From Prevotella sp. (GTDB lineage: Bacteria; Bacteroidota; Bacteroidia; Bacteroidales; Bacteroidaceae), in the NCBI GenBank assembly GCA_017442765.1, contig JAFRZC010000127.1:1-7519 (forward strand): a DNA stretch of 7,519 bases, in the 5' to 3' direction. Position numbers and translations under genes: made by a program. This document shows positions 5,275 through 7,519 of the stretch, in pieces; the stretch's first letter is position 1; every line of letters starts with the position of its first letter. The notes beneath the pieces were generated by a model. It ran no database searches. It was given only the letters and a program-made list of their open reading frames with translations, and was not told the DNA's origin.

Positions 5275-7014
5275 TTAACTCCTCAGCCCCACAGTCTTGT
5301 TGAACACGGGGTGCTCGGGCGTTGACTCGTCGTCGGCCTTGAAATAGCCGATGCGCTGGAACTGCAGGTAGGTGTCTTGGGGAAGTGTCAGGGCAAACGG
5401 CTCGATATAGCAGTCTGTAAGCACAGAGAGCGAGTCGGGATTGATGATTTTCCTCATGGCTGTCACGGCATCGCACTGCTGGCTCTCACGAATGGCGGCC
5501 ATCTCATCGCGTGGGTTCTCTACTTTCCACAACCTGTCGTAAAGGCGTACCTCTGCTTTCACGGCATCGTGTACGCTGACCCAGTGCAGGGTCTTTCCCT
5601 TTATCTTACGGTTCGACCCGGGAAGACCGCTGCGTGTTTCAGGATCATAGGTACAATAGATGCAGGTGACGTTTCCCTGCTCGTCCTCGTCATACGGATG
5701 TTCTTCATCGCATTTGATGATATAGGCGTTCTTCAGGCGCACCTCTTTGCCCGGAGCCAGTCGCATGAACTTCTTTTCTGCAACCTTCTGGAAATCACTG
5801 CGCTCAATCCACAGCTCACGGCTGAAGGCAATCTCGTGTGTGCCGTCGGCCTCGTTTTCGGGATTGTTGACGGCGGAAAGCGTTTCGGTCTGGCCTTCGG
5901 GATAGTTGGTGATGATGACTCTCACGGGGTCAACGACCGCCGATACGCGGATGGCACGCTGGTTGAGGTCGTCGCGTACGACACTTTCGAGGAGTGCCAT
6001 GTCGTTCAGGCCGTCGAGCCGTGTGTAGCCGATCTTGTCGATAAACTTTACGATGCTTTCCGGCGAGTAGCCACGCCGGCGAAGACCGCAGATGGTGGGC
6101 ATGCGCGGATCGTCCCATCCGTTGACCATACCTTCGTTGACCAACGCCAGGAGATTGCGTTTCGACATGAGCGTGTAGTTGAGGTTCAGCTTGTTGAACT
6201 CCGTCTGCCGCGGGCGGTTGTCCTCGATATTGTCGGTCTCGCCTTTCCATTCCTTTATCCACGTGACGAAGAGGTCGTACAAAGGACGGTGCTCCACAAA
6301 CTCGAGCGTGCAGAGCGAGTGGGTGACACCTTCGAGGTAGTCGCTCTGTCCGTGGGCGAAGTCGTACATCGGATAGGCATTCCACTTGTCGCCCGTTTTC
6401 ACGTGGGGAATGTTCAGCACGCGATAGATGAGCGGGTCGCGGAAGAGCATATTGGGGTGAGCCATGTCGATTTTTGCACGCAAGACCAGAGTGCCGGGCT
6501 CGCATTTGCCGCTGTTCATAAACTCAAACAGGCGCAGGTTCTCCTCGACCGGCCGGTCACGATAGGGGCTGTTGGTGCCTGGCGACGTGGTCGTGCCTTT
6601 CTGCTGCGCAATCACCTCAGCGCTCTGTTCGTCAACGTATGCTCTTCCTTGTCGGATGAGCCATACGGCAAAGTCCCACAGCTCTTGAAAATAGTCGCTG
6701 GCGTAATACACGTTTGCCCATTCATAACCGAGCCAGCTGATGTCGTGCTCGATGCTCTCGATATACTCGGTATCCTCCTTTTGTGGGTTGGTGTCGTCGA
6801 AACGCAGGTTGCAAATGCCACCGTAACGTTTGGCAATACCGAAGTCGATGGCGATGGCCTTGGCGTGGCCGATGTGCAGATAGCCGTTGGGCTCAGGCGG
6901 GAAACGTGTCTGTATGTGTCCGCCGTTTTTGCCTTCGGCCAGGTCTTTCTCCACTTGTTGCTCTATGAAGTTAAGACTTCTTTTCTCTTCAATGGGAAAT
7001 GATTCGTTTGTCAT
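5275..7014 (-). CDS. glnS: Glutaminyl-tRNA synthetase
   Basis: Class I synthetase that charges tRNA-Gln directly with glutamine in the cytosol. The 579-residue length is close to the 550-580 typical of bacterial GlnRS. The N-terminus NFIEQQVEKDL leads into TRFPPEPNGYLHIGHAKAI, with HIGH at 47-50. The second ATP-binding signature is LMSKRNL, MSKR at 283-286. NLRFDDTNP (69-77) and the GlnRS-type segment RPRQTEFNKLNLNY (267-280) separate it from glutamyl-tRNA synthetase. The C-terminal anticodon-binding beta-barrels run from about 345 to the end and include CDEEHPYDEDEQG and the IYCTYDPETRSG/KIKGKTLHWV stretch usual in this family. All key motifs are intact. The ATG at 7014 lies 12 bp after the mltG stop and is the natural start. 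No TAnnTTTG is evident just upstream, so expression probably depends on the mltG transcript or a promoter inside mltG. Presence of GlnRS suggests direct charging, though a GatCAB route elsewhere is not excluded. Confidence 0.98.
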   Translation of the reverse strand: MTNESFPIEEKRSLNFIEQQVEKDLAEGKNGGHIQTRFPPEPNGYLHIGHAKAIAIDFGIAKRYGGICNLRFDDTNPQKEDTEYIESIEHDISWLGYEWANVYYASDYFQELWDFAVWLIRQGRAYVDEQSAEVIAQQKGTTTSPGTNSPYRDRPVEENLRLFEFMNSGKCEPGTLVLRAKIDMAHPNMLFRDPLIYRVLNIPHVKTGDKWNAYPMYDFAHGQSDYLEGVTHSLCTLEFVEHRPLYDLFVTWIKEWKGETDNIEDNRPRQTEFNKLNLNYTLMSKRNLLALVNEGMVNGWDDPRMPTICGLRRRGYSPESIVKFIDKIGYTRLDGLNDMALLESVVRDDLNQRAIRVSAVVDPVRVIITNYPEGQTETLSAVNNPENEADGTHEIAFSRELWIERSDFQKVAEKKFMRLAPGKEVRLKNAYIIKCDEEHPYDEDEQGNVTCIYCTYDPETRSGLPGSNRKIKGKTLHWVSVHDAVKAEVRLYDRLWKVENPRDEMAAIRESQQCDAVTAMRKIINPDSLSVLTDCYIEPFALTLPQDTYLQFQRIGYFKADDESTPEHPVFNKTVGLRS

Positions 7015-7026
7015 ATTCGATGTAAA

Positions 7027-7518
7027 TTATTTAATTCCACGTTTGTTAAGTGCTTCGGCATATTTCCTTGCATTAGCCTGATGCTCACTGAAGGTAGCCG
7101 CGAAATTATGTGTGCCGGATAGGTCTTCTTTTGCACACATATAGATATAGTTGTGGTGTTCGTGATTGAGTACGGCTTCGATACCGGCAACCGATGGAAT
7201 GCGGATAGGTCCGGGAGGAAGGCCGGGATGGATATAGGTGTTGTAGGGGCTTTCGGTCTTGAGCATCCGCTCGTAGATACGCTTGATAGCGAATTGCCCG
7301 AGCGCGAATTTCACGGTGGGGTCGGCTTGCAGGGGCATACCGCTCGGGTAACCCTCAGAGCGCATGTTAAGACGGTTCAGGTAAAGACCGGCAATTGTTG
7401 GCTTCTCCGCTTCGTTGGCGGTTTCCTCGTCAACGATGCTGGCGAGTGTGGCCACCTGTATGGGGGTGAGCCTTAGCTCGCGGGCCTTGGCCAGCCGCCA
7501 GTCGTTCCAGAAGCGTTT
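7027..7518 (-). CDS. mltG: Endolytic peptidoglycan transglycosylase MltG, N-terminus outside window
   Basis: MltG (YceG family) is an inner-membrane enzyme that cleaves nascent glycan strands and is thought to end their elongation. The frame is open to the right edge, giving the C-terminal 163 residues, about half of the protein; the membrane anchor and LysM-like part are outside. The visible part starts KRFWNDWRLAKARE. It holds the catalytic signature VATLASIVDEET with its conserved Glu, then AGLYLNRL, LQADPTVKFALG, and the hallmark SPYNTYIHPGLPPGPIRIPS. The terminal part includes YIYMCAKEDLSGTHNFAATFSEHQANARKY. A GTG at 7455 is only an internal Val codon, since homology continues upstream of it. 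The stop lies 12 bp before the glnS start, so mltG is the first visible gene of the mltG-glnS-TPR-dedA row. Any promoter is outside the window. Confidence 0.95.
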   Translation of the reverse strand, partial: KRFWNDWRLAKARELRLTPIQVATLASIVDEETANEAEKPTIAGLYLNRLNMRSEGYPSGMPLQADPTVKFALGQFAIKRIYERMLKTESPYNTYIHPGLPPGPIRIPSVAGIEAVLNHEHHNYIYMCAKEDLSGTHNFAATFSEHQANARKYAEALNKRGIK

Positions 7519-7519
7519 A

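Noticed and set aside
5377..7002. Open reading frame of 541 codons on the plus strand opposite glnS
   Set aside because: It lies wholly antisense to an intact glnS with every catalytic motif. Long antisense frames are expected from the codon bias of GC-rich genes; its translation shows no recognisable domain.

Overview
The window looks like a chromosomal segment of a Bacteroidota species, most likely in or near Prevotellaceae. I base this on promoters that fit the Bacteroidota form (TTTG, about 19-20 bp, then TAnnTTTG), weak or absent Shine-Dalgarno sequences, AT-rich spacers between fairly GC-rich genes, and the types of protein encoded. The family-level placement is inference; the phylum-level placement is well supported.

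Layout, left to right. (1) 3-890, minus: the N-terminal two thirds of an Xaa-Pro aminopeptidase, cut by the left edge. (2) 891-1031: a divergent promoter region. (3) 1032-1930, plus: a two-gene unit encoding a GYF_2 plus CD225/dispanin-like membrane protein and a DUF2752 membrane protein, joined by a TAATG stop/start overlap. (4) 1927-2039: a convergent spacer built from 7-bp repeats arranged as a large inverted repeat. It supplies the stop codons of both flanking genes. (5) 2036-2716, minus: trmD, with its own consensus promoter. (6) 2717-3137: a 421-bp gap holding the trmD promoter and leader hairpin, an ORF-like segment with hairpins, and a striking 105-bp array of four 22-bp AT-rich palindromic units closed by perfect 18-bp inverted ends. 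(7) 3138-7519, minus: a compact gene row, transcribed in the order mltG (5' end outside the window), glnS, a TPR protein and a DedA-family membrane protein.

Function. The recognised genes are housekeeping: tRNA modification (trmD), glutamine charging (glnS), peptidoglycan strand release (mltG), peptide turnover (pepP) and an envelope or lipid-carrier membrane protein (dedA). The TPR protein is probably a scaffold of unknown role. The CD225/DUF2752 pair is an uncharacterised membrane module.

I see no phage, CRISPR, toxin-antitoxin or defence system. The least explained material is non-coding: the 22-bp palindromic array with its adjoining ORF-like segment, and the heptamer repeats (TTAAGAA/TTATGAA types) that run into gene 3' ends at two separate places.
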